A DNA stretch of 64,000 bases, from the NCBI GenBank assembly GCA_910575795.1, contig CAJTGE010000024.1, forward strand, positions 22,122 to 86,121, given 5' to 3'. Within the stretch, counting starts at the first letter, position 1. Each line of letters starts with the position of its first letter. Under the pieces are notes generated by a model, which saw nothing but the letters and a program-made list of their open reading frames with translations, searched no databases and was not told where the DNA came from. The translations under genes were made by a program, and so were the position numbers. This DNA is from Clostridiaceae bacterium. GTDB taxonomy: Bacteria > Bacillota > Clostridia > Lachnospirales > Lachnospiraceae. Shown piece by piece: positions 17,392 to 25,364 of this stretch.

Positions 17392-18465
17392 ATGCGGGTT
17401 CTGATGCTGGGCGGGACGGGCGCTATGGGAAGGCCGCTGGCCAAAATTCTGGCTTCGCGGGGGGCGGAGGTCGTGATAACCTCCCGGAGCCGTTCCGGTT
17501 CAGATAAAAAGGGGATGGAATACAGGCAGGGGGATGCCCATGACATCGGCTTCCTGAAGCGCCTGTTAAAGGATTTTTATGATGTGATTATTGATTTTAT
17601 GGTTTACGGCGAGGCGGAATTTTCGCAGCGGCTGGAGCTCTTACTGACTTCCTGTAGCCAATATGTATTTCTCAGCTCGGGAAGGGTATATGCCGGCTCG
17701 GAGTCACGGCTTACAGAAAACTCCCCGAGGCTTTTGGAGAGCTGCGGCGATACGGAGTATCTGAAAACCGATGAGTATGCCCTGTCCAAGGCGAGGCAGG
17801 AGGATCGCCTGAGATCTTCGGGATATGCGAACTGGACGATCATCCGGCCATATATTACGTACAGTGAACAGCGCCTGCAGCTCGGGGTTTTTGAAAAGGA
17901 GCAGTGGCTGTACCGGGCGCTTAAAGGGCGGACGGTTGTGTTTGCAAAGGATATTGCAGAGAAACAGACTACCTTAACCTGCGGTATGGATGTGGCAGGG
18001 GCGCTGGCTAAAATTGCGGGAAACCGAAAGGCTCTTGGGGAGGTGATCCAGCTCGCGGCTCCGTGTGGTATATCGTGGAAGGAGGCGCTGGATATTTATG
18101 TGGAGATCCTTGAAGAAAAGACCCGCAGAAGGCCGAACGTTCACTGGATAGATGAATCCGCCCGGATGGCGGGGGATCTCGGAAATGTATACCAGTTAAA
18201 ATACGACAGGCTGTTTCACCGGAGCTTTGACAGCGCGAAGGCGGATCAGATATGCGGGGAAGCGATTGCTTACAGGGATGCCGGGAGCGGCTTAAGGGCC
18301 TGCCTGGAAGCATTTCTTGACGGGGACAGGAGATTCAGGGATATATCGTGGAAGACAGAAGCCTATATGGACCGGCTGACAGGGGAACGGACGCCGTTTA
18401 AAGAGATACCGTCTTTTAAAATGAAGGCTGCCTATTTCCTGTGGAGGTATATGCCGGGAAGGTGA
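17392..18465 (+). CDS. NAD(P)-binding epimerase/reductase-like protein (atypical SDR)
   Basis: A 357-residue Rossmann protein starting MLGGTGAMGRPLA, with DxxxD-like acidic turn and LSSGRVYAGS in the position of the SDR Ser motif. The catalytic Tyr/Lys pair is probably in DEYALSKARQE (YxxxK: YALSK). It belongs with atypical SDRs used in nucleotide-sugar or antibiotic-sugar metabolism. Neighbour to the ThDP enzyme, so the two may act in sequence on the same modified sugar (inference). AAGGAGG precedes ATG 17392. It is the last gene of the polysaccharide cluster. Confidence 0.72.
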   Translation: MRVLMLGGTGAMGRPLAKILASRGAEVVITSRSRSGSDKKGMEYRQGDAHDIGFLKRLLKDFYDVIIDFMVYGEAEFSQRLELLLTSCSQYVFLSSGRVYAGSESRLTENSPRLLESCGDTEYLKTDEYALSKARQEDRLRSSGYANWTIIRPYITYSEQRLQLGVFEKEQWLYRALKGRTVVFAKDIAEKQTTLTCGMDVAGALAKIAGNRKALGEVIQLAAPCGISWKEALDIYVEILEEKTRRRPNVHWIDESARMAGDLGNVYQLKYDRLFHRSFDSAKADQICGEAIAYRDAGSGLRACLEAFLDGDRRFRDISWKTEAYMDRLTGERTPFKEIPSFKMKAAYFLWRYMPGR

Positions 18466-18848
18466 TTCGTACAGCGTCAGGGGGAACAGAATATTGGAGC
18501 AGGAAAGCGCTCACAGGAGAGGAGAACATTATGCTTGCATGTATCATATTATTTTTCCGGCGGCTGTGACAGCCGCCCTGCTAAAAGAGGGCGGTGTTTT
18601 CAGGGCGTACGGGGAAAGGGCGGATGGCAGGCAAAAGCTCCGGATCGGGGGTGGCGAATTTAAAAACAGCCACTTTACGCTCTGGGTATTTGCCGGGCGG
18701 GCCGCCCTGATTGGCACTATGGCGACGGGAATCATCGCTTCCGCGCTCATCCGCCCTGTTTTGATGATTTATATTGACAATAGGCTTTGAAAAAGCTATC
18801 CTTTTAGGGAAGGGGGTTCCCGCTCCGCTAATAATATCAGCCACAGCA
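18466..18848. other. Intergenic stretch without a convincing gene
   Basis: A 98-codon + strand frame (18494-18790, TTG start) and two overlapping - strand frames exist, but none has a good ribosome binding site plus a recognisable domain. The + frame ends with a hydrophobic stretch (about residues 66-92), so a small membrane protein or a decayed gene cannot be excluded. A short hairpin (GGCGGCTGTGACAGCCGCC, 18560-18578) is present without a T run. Confidence 0.4.
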
Positions 18849-19018
18849 TATAATGTACTCTCGGAATCTCGCTGTGCCTGATTTTGTGAGATGATTTTTT
18901 GTCAGATGTGCACAAATTTATGAGGCGTACGTGGAGCGTACGTTGATTAAATTTGGGTGCATCTGGCGGAAAATCAGCCGCAAAAGCAGGCGCAGAGAGA
19001 TTCCGAGAGTACATTATA
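18849..19018. mobile_element. 170-bp palindromic MITE-like element
   Basis: Perfect 22-base inverted ends (18849-18870 and 18997-19018, outermost bases TATAATGTACTC) enclose arms that continue to pair imperfectly almost to the centre near 18930 (CGTACG-TGGAG-CGTACG). The whole element can fold into one long hairpin. Outermost TA bases on both sides are compatible with a TA target duplication. Partial copies occur at 17321-17363 and 29941-29994. It ends 24 bases before the toxin-antitoxin pair and so must contain or replace part of its promoter. Confidence 0.75.
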
Positions 19019-19042
19019 ATATATTTGAGAGGTATCTATAAT

Positions 19043-19258
19043 ATGGAATATATCGTCAATCTGAATTGGGACAACGAAGCCTGCGTCTGGGTCGCTACGA
19101 GTTCCGACATTCCCGGACTTGTTCTTGAATCCGGTTCGTTTGATGCGCTTTTGGAGCGCACACGCATTGCCATACCGGAACTGCTTGCACTTAATTCCTC
19201 TTCAAAGCCGCTTTCTGTTTCTTTTGTATCAGAACGTCACGAAAGGATAACTGTGTAA
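19043..19258 (+). CDS. HicB-like antitoxin (DUF1902-type)
   Basis: A 71-residue protein beginning MEYIVNLNWDNEACVWVATSSDIPGL, the degenerate RNase-H-like fold of HicB-type antitoxins of the DUF1902 branch. It would neutralise the HicA-like toxin encoded directly downstream. ATG 19043 follows GAGAGG; upstream in-frame codons run into the palindromic element. The stop TAA shares one base with the toxin ATG, so the pair is translationally coupled. There is no C-terminal DNA-binding extension, so autoregulation by this protein alone is doubtful. Confidence 0.8.
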   Translation: MEYIVNLNWDNEACVWVATSSDIPGLVLESGSFDALLERTRIAIPELLALNSSSKPLSVSFVSERHERITV

Positions 19259-19452
19259 TGGCTGAATATGAAAAAAAGGTGCGTGAAATTCTCTTAAAAA
19301 ATAATTGTTCTTTCAAACGACGCGGCAAGGGCGATCATGATATCTGGTTCAGCCCGATTATAAACCGGCATGTTACAGTTGATACTAAAATCAAATCGCG
19401 GCATACCGCAAATGCAATCCTTAAGCAAAGCGGCATTGACTTTAATTTTTGA
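19258..19452 (+). CDS. hicA: HicA-like toxin (mRNA interferase family)
   Basis: A 64-residue dsRBD-like protein with the conserved GKGDHDIWF segment containing the catalytic-type His of HicA/YcfA proteins, and a C-terminal ANAILKQSGI helix. HicA toxins cleave mRNA and are held inactive by HicB. Here the antitoxin gene comes first, the reverse of the classical hicAB order but known for DUF1902 partners. Start ATG overlaps the antitoxin stop. Confidence 0.8.
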   Translation: MAEYEKKVREILLKNNCSFKRRGKGDHDIWFSPIINRHVTVDTKIKSRHTANAILKQSGIDFNF

Positions 19453-19606
19453 TAATCCCGAACCACTTGCAATCTTATCCATGAACCGATATAATATTAA
19501 AAAAAGCGCCCATCCCATCCCCGCGCCGTTTCAGACGCGCGGGAAGCCGGGCGGCGGCTGGAGCGCCTGGAACGGCGCATGGGATGGCAGGACGGAGGAT
19601 CAGGAG

Positions 19607-20608
19607 ATGAATAACAGACTTTGCGTAATCGGGGAAGCGCTGATTGACTTTATTCCGGACAGGAAGGGCCAGCGCTTAAAGGATGTGTCAGGCTTTAAGC
19701 GCGTGGCCGGCGGGGCTCCGGCAAATGTGGCGGGAGCCGTGACGAAACTGGGGATTTCTTCCAAGATGCTGACGAAGCTGGGAGCGGATCCCTTTGGGGA
19801 TTACATCGAAGAGGTTTTACAGGAGGCGGGGATCGATACGGCCCATATCCGGCGCGACAGCCGAGGGGAGACGGCCCTGGCGTTTGTGTCCCTGGCAGAG
19901 GACGGGAACCGGGATTTTAAGTTTTACAGGAGGAACAGCGCGGATCTGTTGTATGCGCCGGAGGAGATTCCGGAGGATGTTCTGGACGACTGCGGGATGA
20001 TCCATTTCTGCAGCGTGGATCTGATGGAATCGCCGATGAAGGAGGCGCACCGGAAGCTGGTTTCCATGGCGCTTGAGAAAGGGGTTCTTGTCTCTTTTGA
20101 CCCGAACCTGCGGCCGTCCCTGTGGGGCGACGATGAGGCGATGAAGAAGGCGGTTCTGGAGTTTCTGCCGCTTGCGGATATCGTGAAGATTTCCGATGAG
20201 GAGCTGGAGTTTATCACAGGGGAGACAGAGATTGAAAAAGCGCTTGGGACGCTTTCGTCCGGGCGGGCCTGCTGTGTGGTGTACACAAAAGGAGCCGACG
20301 GAGCGGAGGTCTATGTAAGGCCAAAGGGGAGCAGCGCGGATCAGTGGACCCGGGCAGAGGCTCCGGGCTTCCGGGTGGAGGCGCGGGATACAACTGGGGC
20401 CGGGGATTCCTTTATCGGGGCGTTTTTGTTCTGTATTCTGAGGGACAGGACGGCGGATCCGGGCGCCCTGAGCGCGGACACGCTGACAGGGTATCTGGAG
20501 TTTGCCAATGCCTATGCGGCCTATACGACGACCCGCGAGGGCGCTCTGGCGGCCATGGCGGATGCAAAGCAGATGGAAGAATGGCTTGTGTTTTGTAAAA
20601 ATATGTAG
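19607..20608 (+). CDS. Fructokinase / PfkB-family sugar kinase
   Basis: A 333-residue ribokinase-fold kinase. It starts CVIGEALIDFIPD, shows GGAPANVAGAVTKLG (PfkB signature 1 region) and the C-terminal catalytic DTTGAGDSFIGAFL (signature 2 with the base Asp). These features fit fructokinases that make fructose 6-phosphate from sucrose-derived fructose, though the exact hexose cannot be fixed. ATG 19607 lies behind GGAGG-ATCAGGAG; the longer reading frame upstream overlaps hicA and is not homologous. No sucrose genes adjoin it. Confidence 0.85.
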   Translation: MNNRLCVIGEALIDFIPDRKGQRLKDVSGFKRVAGGAPANVAGAVTKLGISSKMLTKLGADPFGDYIEEVLQEAGIDTAHIRRDSRGETALAFVSLAEDGNRDFKFYRRNSADLLYAPEEIPEDVLDDCGMIHFCSVDLMESPMKEAHRKLVSMALEKGVLVSFDPNLRPSLWGDDEAMKKAVLEFLPLADIVKISDEELEFITGETEIEKALGTLSSGRACCVVYTKGADGAEVYVRPKGSSADQWTRAEAPGFRVEARDTTGAGDSFIGAFLFCILRDRTADPGALSADTLTGYLEFANAYAAYTTTREGALAAMADAKQMEEWLVFCKNM

Positions 20609-20617
20609 TAAAATCAG

Positions 20618-20660
20618 ATGCGGCGGCGGTTTCGGAAGGGATCGTTACCGCATTTTTTTA
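20618..20660 (+). terminator. Probable rho-independent terminator
   Basis: ATGCGG at 20618 pairs with CCGCAT at 20647-20652, followed directly by a run of T. The long loop makes it only moderately convincing. It separates the kinase from the symporter gene. Confidence 0.5.
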
Positions 20661-20682
20661 TTAAAAATAAGGAGAGGAGATA

Positions 20683-22050
20683 ATGGGAAGAGAAAAATTT
20701 TCGTCGCGTCTGGGATTTATTCTGATTTCCGCGGGCTGTGCCATCGGCCTGGGAAATGTGTGGAGGTTTCCGTATATTGTGGGCCAGTACGGGGGCGCCG
20801 CCTTTGTGCTTATCTATGCGGCCTTTCTTGTGCTTCTCGGTCTTCCGATCATCGTCATGGAGTTTGCCGTGGGGCGCGCCAGCCAGAAGAGCGCGGCGCT
20901 TTCCTTTGACGTGCTGGAGCCGAAGGGGAGTAAGTGGCATATTGAAAAATGGTTTGCGATGGCGGGAAATTACCTTTTGATGATGTTTTACACCACGGTC
21001 GCAGGCTGGTTATTCTTATATTTTGTCAAAATGGCGGCCGGCGATTTTACCGGGCTTGACGCTGACGGCGTAGCCGGCGAGTTTGGCCGGATGCTTGATA
21101 ACCCGGCCCTGATGACGTGCTTTATGGTTTTCTGCGTGATTGCCTGCTTCTCCGTGTGCGCCATGGGCCTTCAGAGCGGCGTGGAAAAGATCACAAAGGT
21201 GATGATGGTAAGCCTTCTGGCCCTGATGCTTGTGCTGGCTTTTAACTCCGTGCGGATGGAGGGCGGAAAACCGGGCCTGGAATTCTATTTAAAACCGGAT
21301 TTTTCCAAAATCAGGGAGGCCGGTATCGGAGAGGTGGTTTTCGCCGCCCTGGGGCAGTCCTTTTTCACACTGAGCATCGGCATCGGCGCGCTGGCTATTT
21401 TCGGAAGCTATATCGGCAAGGAGCGCAGTCTGACCGGGGAGGCGGTCAATGTGATGGTGTTAGACACCTTCGTGGCTTTTATGGCCGGCCTTATCATCTT
21501 CCCGGCGTGCTTTGCCTACAGGATCGAACCGGGACAGGGCCCGAGCCTGATTTTCATTACCCTGCCGAATGTATTTAACCACATGGCAGGCGGCCGGTTC
21601 TGGGGAACCTTATTCTTCCTCTTTATGTCCTTTGCCGCCGCGTCCACGGTCATTGCAGTCTTCCAGAATATTGTGTCCTTCGCCACGGATCTCACGGGCT
21701 GTTCCGTCAAAAAGGCGGTTTTGGCCAACATGGTATTGATCATCCTTCTCTCCATGCCCTGTGTGCTGGGCTTTAATGTGTGGGGGTTCATCGCTCCCTT
21801 CGGAGAGGGCTCTACGGTTCTCGACCTGGAGGACTTCCTGGTGAGCAACAATCTTCTGCCGCTGGGGAGCCTGGCGTATCTGCTGTTCTGCACCAGCCGG
21901 TATGGATGGGGGTATGAGGCGTTCATGACCGAGGCCAACACAGGGGCCGGAATGAAATTCCCGCGCTGGGCCAGGGCGTATGTGTCGTATGTGATTCCGG
22001 TGGTGGTGCTGATCATATTTGCGCAGGGATACTGGACGAAATTCTTTTAA
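20683..22050 (+). CDS. Sodium:neurotransmitter symporter family transporter
   Basis: A 455-residue LeuT-fold transporter with about eleven to twelve helices. The first helix carries the unwound Na+/substrate motif GCAIGLGNVWRFPY, nearly invariant in this family. Bacterial members import amino acids such as Leu, Trp or Tyr with Na+. It would draw on a sodium gradient, which the neighbouring Rnf complex may build. AGGAGAGGAG precedes the ATG. Substrate is unknown. Confidence 0.9.
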   Translation: MGREKFSSRLGFILISAGCAIGLGNVWRFPYIVGQYGGAAFVLIYAAFLVLLGLPIIVMEFAVGRASQKSAALSFDVLEPKGSKWHIEKWFAMAGNYLLMMFYTTVAGWLFLYFVKMAAGDFTGLDADGVAGEFGRMLDNPALMTCFMVFCVIACFSVCAMGLQSGVEKITKVMMVSLLALMLVLAFNSVRMEGGKPGLEFYLKPDFSKIREAGIGEVVFAALGQSFFTLSIGIGALAIFGSYIGKERSLTGEAVNVMVLDTFVAFMAGLIIFPACFAYRIEPGQGPSLIFITLPNVFNHMAGGRFWGTLFFLFMSFAAASTVIAVFQNIVSFATDLTGCSVKKAVLANMVLIILLSMPCVLGFNVWGFIAPFGEGSTVLDLEDFLVSNNLLPLGSLAYLLFCTSRYGWGYEAFMTEANTGAGMKFPRWARAYVSYVIPVVVLIIFAQGYWTKFF

Positions 22051-22070
22051 ATGTACCGCGGGGGGACCGG

Positions 22071-22238
22071 GATCGCGAAGGGGCCGCCGGCGTCAGGTTC
22101 TATATCCAAAGGAACCCGTAGAAAACCGCCGGCGCTTAGCGAGGTCTTTTCGAGCTTAGTGTCCGCTGCGTTTTTCACTGAGCGGAAGCGGGGTTTTGTG
22201 GGATAGATGTTCTGCCGCGGGCGGCCCCCTCACGCATC
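22071..22238. repeat. GC-rich palindromic repeat, copy 1
   Basis: Imperfect inverted ends (GGGGCCGCC near 22080; GGCGGCCCC near 22220) flank a core (about 22111-22175: GGAACCCGTAGAAAACC, then GCTTAGCGAGGTCTTTTC) that recurs at 36.0 kb and, inverted, at 41.2 kb. The core is more alike between copies than the arms. It occupies the gap between the symporter and the rnf promoter and has no coding capacity. Confidence 0.75.
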
Positions 22239-22333
22239 TCCCCCGCCCGCATCCAAACCATCCGCAGCATTTCAAAAATAAATTTTGTATTAATTTTTAT
22301 ACAAAATTCCGTCTAAGATCTTAAATTTCCCAA

Positions 22334-22362
22334 TTGTTAAAAAGATTCCACTATGATATACT
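22334..22362 (+). promoter_or_regulatory. Sigma-A type promoter of the rnf operon
   Basis: TTGTTA (22334-22339), a 17-base spacer and TATACT (22357-22362). A 9-base inverted repeat ATTTTGTAT/ATACAAAAT at 22282-22307 lies upstream, and TGTGA-N8-TCACA at 22389-22406 just downstream of the likely start site. The latter resembles half sites of the NADH-sensing repressor Rex, whose normal spacing is N6. Confidence 0.65.
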
Positions 22363-22460
22363 ATACGCGATAGCTTCTGCCCTCTTTATGTGACAAAAAT
22401 TTCACAAAATGTTTCATAAATCGGGGAAGAAAATCAAACTAGAGAAAGAGGGTTTAATTG

Positions 22461-23792
22461 ATGGGTTTGGCTACATTTATAGGCGGCATTCATCCATACG
22501 AGGGAAAAGAACTGTCTGAGGATAAACCAATCAAGGTTCTTGCCCCCTTAAAGGGCGAGGAGATGGTTTATCCGCTGTCCCAGCATATCGGCGCGCCCGC
22601 GAAACCGCTGGTGGGCAAGGGCGATCGCGTGCTGAGAGGCCAGATCATCGCAGAGGCCGGGGGCTTTATTTCTGCGAATGTTCTGAGTTCTGTTTCCGGT
22701 ACTGTGAAAGGGATCGAGCCGAGACTGGTTGCCAATGGAGCGATGGTTCAGTCAATCATCGTGGAGAACGACGGCGAGGAGGAAGCGATTGAGGGTTTTG
22801 GCGAGGAGAGGGATTATACGAAGCTCTCCAAGCAGGAGATCCGCGATATCATCAAGGCGGCCGGTATTGTGGGCCTTGGCGGCGCGGGATTCCCGACGCA
22901 TGTGAAGCTCACTCCCAAGGACGAGGCGGCGATTGACCATGTGATCGTCAACGGAGCGGAGTGCGAGCCGTTTCTGACCAGCGACTACCGGATGATGATG
23001 GAGCGGCCGGAGGAGATTATCGGGGGACTGAAGGTGATCCTTTCGCTGTTTGACAATGCAAAGGGGATTATCGGCATTGAAAACAACAAGCCGGAGGCGA
23101 TTAAGAAGCTGACGGAGATGGTGAAGGATGAGCCGAGGATTGAGGTTTGCCCGCTTCTCACGAAGTACCCGCAGGGCGGCGAGCGCACGCTGATCTACGC
23201 GGTGACAAAGCGGGAGATCAATTCCACGATGCTGCCGGCGGACGCGGGCTGCGTGGTTGACAATATCGACACCGTGGCTGCGATCTACAATGCGGTGTGC
23301 AGGTCCATTCCGCTGCAGAGAAAGATCATCACCGTGACGGGGGACGCGGTTACGAACCCACAGAACTTTGAGGTGCGCCTGGGCACGGATTACAAGAGGC
23401 TTCTGGAGGCGGCCGGCGGCTTTAAGGACGGCAAAGAGCCGGAGAAGATGATTTCCGGCGGGCCGATGATGGGCCAGGCGTTATTCAGCCTTGATTTCCC
23501 GGTTGCCAAGACTTCCTCGGCGCTGACGACCTTCTCAAAGGATCAGGTTGCGGCCATGGAGCCGACGCCGTGCATCCGCTGCGGAAAGTGCGTGGAGGTA
23601 TGTCCGGAGCACCTGGTTCCCCAGCTTATGATGGACGCGGCGGAGCGCCATGATATGGAGCGCTTCCAGGCATTGAGCGGCATGGAGTGCGTGGAGTGCG
23701 GCTGCTGCGCCTTTACCTGCCCGGCCAAGAGGCCGCTGACGCAGGCGTTTAAGGAGCTTAGAAAGGCCGTGGCGGCAAGCCGCAGAAAGTAG
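22461..23792 (+). CDS. rnfC: Rnf complex subunit RnfC
   Basis: Membrane-associated subunit of the ferredoxin:NAD+ oxidoreductase; binds NADH/FMN and Fe-S clusters. The N-terminal barrel-sandwich region starts FIGGIHPYEGKELS, a flavin/NADH-binding segment has GLGGAGFPTHVKL, and two ferredoxin-type motifs near the C-terminus read CIRCGKCVEVCP and CVECGCCAFTCP, each closing with the distant Cys of a 4Fe-4S set. The 443-residue length is usual for clostridia. ATG 22461 has GAGGG upstream. First gene of an operon in the order C-D-G-E-A-B. Confidence 0.95.
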   Translation: MGLATFIGGIHPYEGKELSEDKPIKVLAPLKGEEMVYPLSQHIGAPAKPLVGKGDRVLRGQIIAEAGGFISANVLSSVSGTVKGIEPRLVANGAMVQSIIVENDGEEEAIEGFGEERDYTKLSKQEIRDIIKAAGIVGLGGAGFPTHVKLTPKDEAAIDHVIVNGAECEPFLTSDYRMMMERPEEIIGGLKVILSLFDNAKGIIGIENNKPEAIKKLTEMVKDEPRIEVCPLLTKYPQGGERTLIYAVTKREINSTMLPADAGCVVDNIDTVAAIYNAVCRSIPLQRKIITVTGDAVTNPQNFEVRLGTDYKRLLEAAGGFKDGKEPEKMISGGPMMGQALFSLDFPVAKTSSALTTFSKDQVAAMEPTPCIRCGKCVEVCPEHLVPQLMMDAAERHDMERFQALSGMECVECGCCAFTCPAKRPLTQAFKELRKAVAASRRK

Positions 23793-23805
23793 GGGGTGTG
23801 AAGAA

Positions 23806-24741
23806 ATGGGAAAATTATTTAACGTATCGTCATCACCTCACGTAAGGAGCGCCCACACGACCCAGGCGATCATGCTGGATGTGGCCATTGCGATGCTTCC
23901 TGCAAGTATTTACGGTGTATGGCAGTTTGGGATCCATGCGCTGCTGGTTCTGATTGCGACCGTGGCAGCCTGTGTGGTTTCCGAGTATGTATTTGAAAAA
24001 GTGATGAAGAAACCGATCACCATTATGGACGGGAGCGCCCTGGTGACGGGTATGATTCTGGCGCTGAATATGCCTCCGCAGATTCCGATCTGGATTCCCA
24101 TGCTTGGCGGCGTGTTCGCGATCATTATTGTAAAGCAGATGTACGGCGGGCTGGGCCAGAACTTTATGAATCCGGCTCTGGCGGCCAGATGTTTCCTTTT
24201 GATTTCCTTTGCGGGAAAGATGACGACCTTCTCCGAGCCGCACTCTGACGCGGTGGCCAGCGCGACGCCGATGGCGATGTTAAAGGCAGGGGAGCAGGTG
24301 GATGTGGGCGCCATGTTCATCGGTAATATTTCCGGAACGATCGGCGAGGTTTCCGTGATTGCGCTTCTGATCGGCGCGGCTTACCTGGTGTACAGAAAGG
24401 TGATTTCCCTGCGGATTCCGCTTACATACATTGCGACCGTGGCCGTGTTTGCGGCTCTGTGCAGCGGCTTTGACATGACCTACGTGGCGGCTCATTTATG
24501 CGGCGGCGGCCTGATGTTCGGCGCATTCTTCATGGCCACAGACTATGTTACAAGCCCGATCACGCCGAAGGGGCAGTACGTGTTCGGCGTGGCCTTAGGT
24601 CTTCTGACCGCGCTGTTCCGTATCTTTGGCGGATCGGCAGAGGGCGTGTCCTATGCGATTATTTTCTGTAACATCCTGGTTCCGCTGATCGAGAAGTACA
24701 CCCTTCCGATTGCTTTTGGTAAGAAGGGAGGTAAAAAATAA
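23806..24741 (+). CDS. rnfD: Rnf complex subunit RnfD
   Basis: Polytopic membrane subunit of 311 residues carrying covalent FMN. It starts NVSSSPHVRSAHTTQ and contains SDAVASATPMAML near residue 150, the expected site of the phosphoester-linked FMN on Thr (established for RnfD/NqrB). About eight to ten helices are visible. It overlaps rnfG by one base. Confidence 0.94.
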   Translation: MGKLFNVSSSPHVRSAHTTQAIMLDVAIAMLPASIYGVWQFGIHALLVLIATVAACVVSEYVFEKVMKKPITIMDGSALVTGMILALNMPPQIPIWIPMLGGVFAIIIVKQMYGGLGQNFMNPALAARCFLLISFAGKMTTFSEPHSDAVASATPMAMLKAGEQVDVGAMFIGNISGTIGEVSVIALLIGAAYLVYRKVISLRIPLTYIATVAVFAALCSGFDMTYVAAHLCGGGLMFGAFFMATDYVTSPITPKGQYVFGVALGLLTALFRIFGGSAEGVSYAIIFCNILVPLIEKYTLPIAFGKKGGKK

Positions 24742-25349
24742 TGGCAGGTAAATCCGGATTTGTAAAGGACGCCATGACCCTGTTTGCAATCACCCTGATC
24801 GCGGGCGTTGCGCTGGGCGGCGTGTATGAAGTGACAAAGGGCCCCATCGAGCAGGCCACGATCGCGGCGAACAATGCGACCTACAAGGAGGTATTTGCCG
24901 AAGCGCAGTCTTTTGAGGAGATCGCGGACGCGGATCTGGGGGGCTGCAACGCAGGGCTGGCGGCCAGCGAGTTCGGCAATGTGGGCATTGAGTCCGTTAT
25001 GGCGGCAAAGGATGCGTCCGGCGCAGACATCGGCCTGGTGGTGAACTCTTATTCCAATGACAGCTACGGCGGCAAGGTGGGAATCTCCGTGGGCCTTAAG
25101 GAGGACGGCAGCATCACAGCCATCGGCATCCGTGAGACGAGCGACACGCCGGGCCTGGGACTTAAGGCCAAGGACGCGCCGTTTAAGGATCAGTATATCG
25201 GAAAGACGGCGGAAAAGCTTTCCGTGACGAAGTCCGGCAATGCGGGCGACGCGGAGATCAACGCCATCAGCGGCGCGACCATCACGTCCGACGCGGTGAC
25301 TAACGCGGTCAACGCGGCCCTGTATTATCAGCAGAATTATGCAAATTAA
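24741..25349 (+). CDS. rnfG: Rnf complex subunit RnfG
   Basis: A 202-residue protein with one N-terminal helix (about 10-30) and an extracytoplasmic FMN-binding domain. The covalent FMN attachment motif is in AISGATITSDAVTNAV (S-G-A-T-x-x-[ST]) near residue 180. Passes electrons between membrane flavins of the complex. GGAGG precedes the ATG. Confidence 0.94.
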   Translation: MAGKSGFVKDAMTLFAITLIAGVALGGVYEVTKGPIEQATIAANNATYKEVFAEAQSFEEIADADLGGCNAGLAASEFGNVGIESVMAAKDASGADIGLVVNSYSNDSYGGKVGISVGLKEDGSITAIGIRETSDTPGLGLKAKDAPFKDQYIGKTAEKLSVTKSGNAGDAEINAISGATITSDAVTNAVNAALYYQQNYAN

Positions 25350-25364
25350 CAGGAGGTGGGAAGC

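Noticed and set aside
18494..18790. 98-codon frame between the SDR and the MITE
   Set aside because: TTG start, no convincing ribosome binding site and no homology recognised; mentioned only as a possible remnant.
22389..22406. Perfect Rex operator
   Set aside because: Half sites match but the spacing is N8 rather than N6, so it is reported only as Rex-like.
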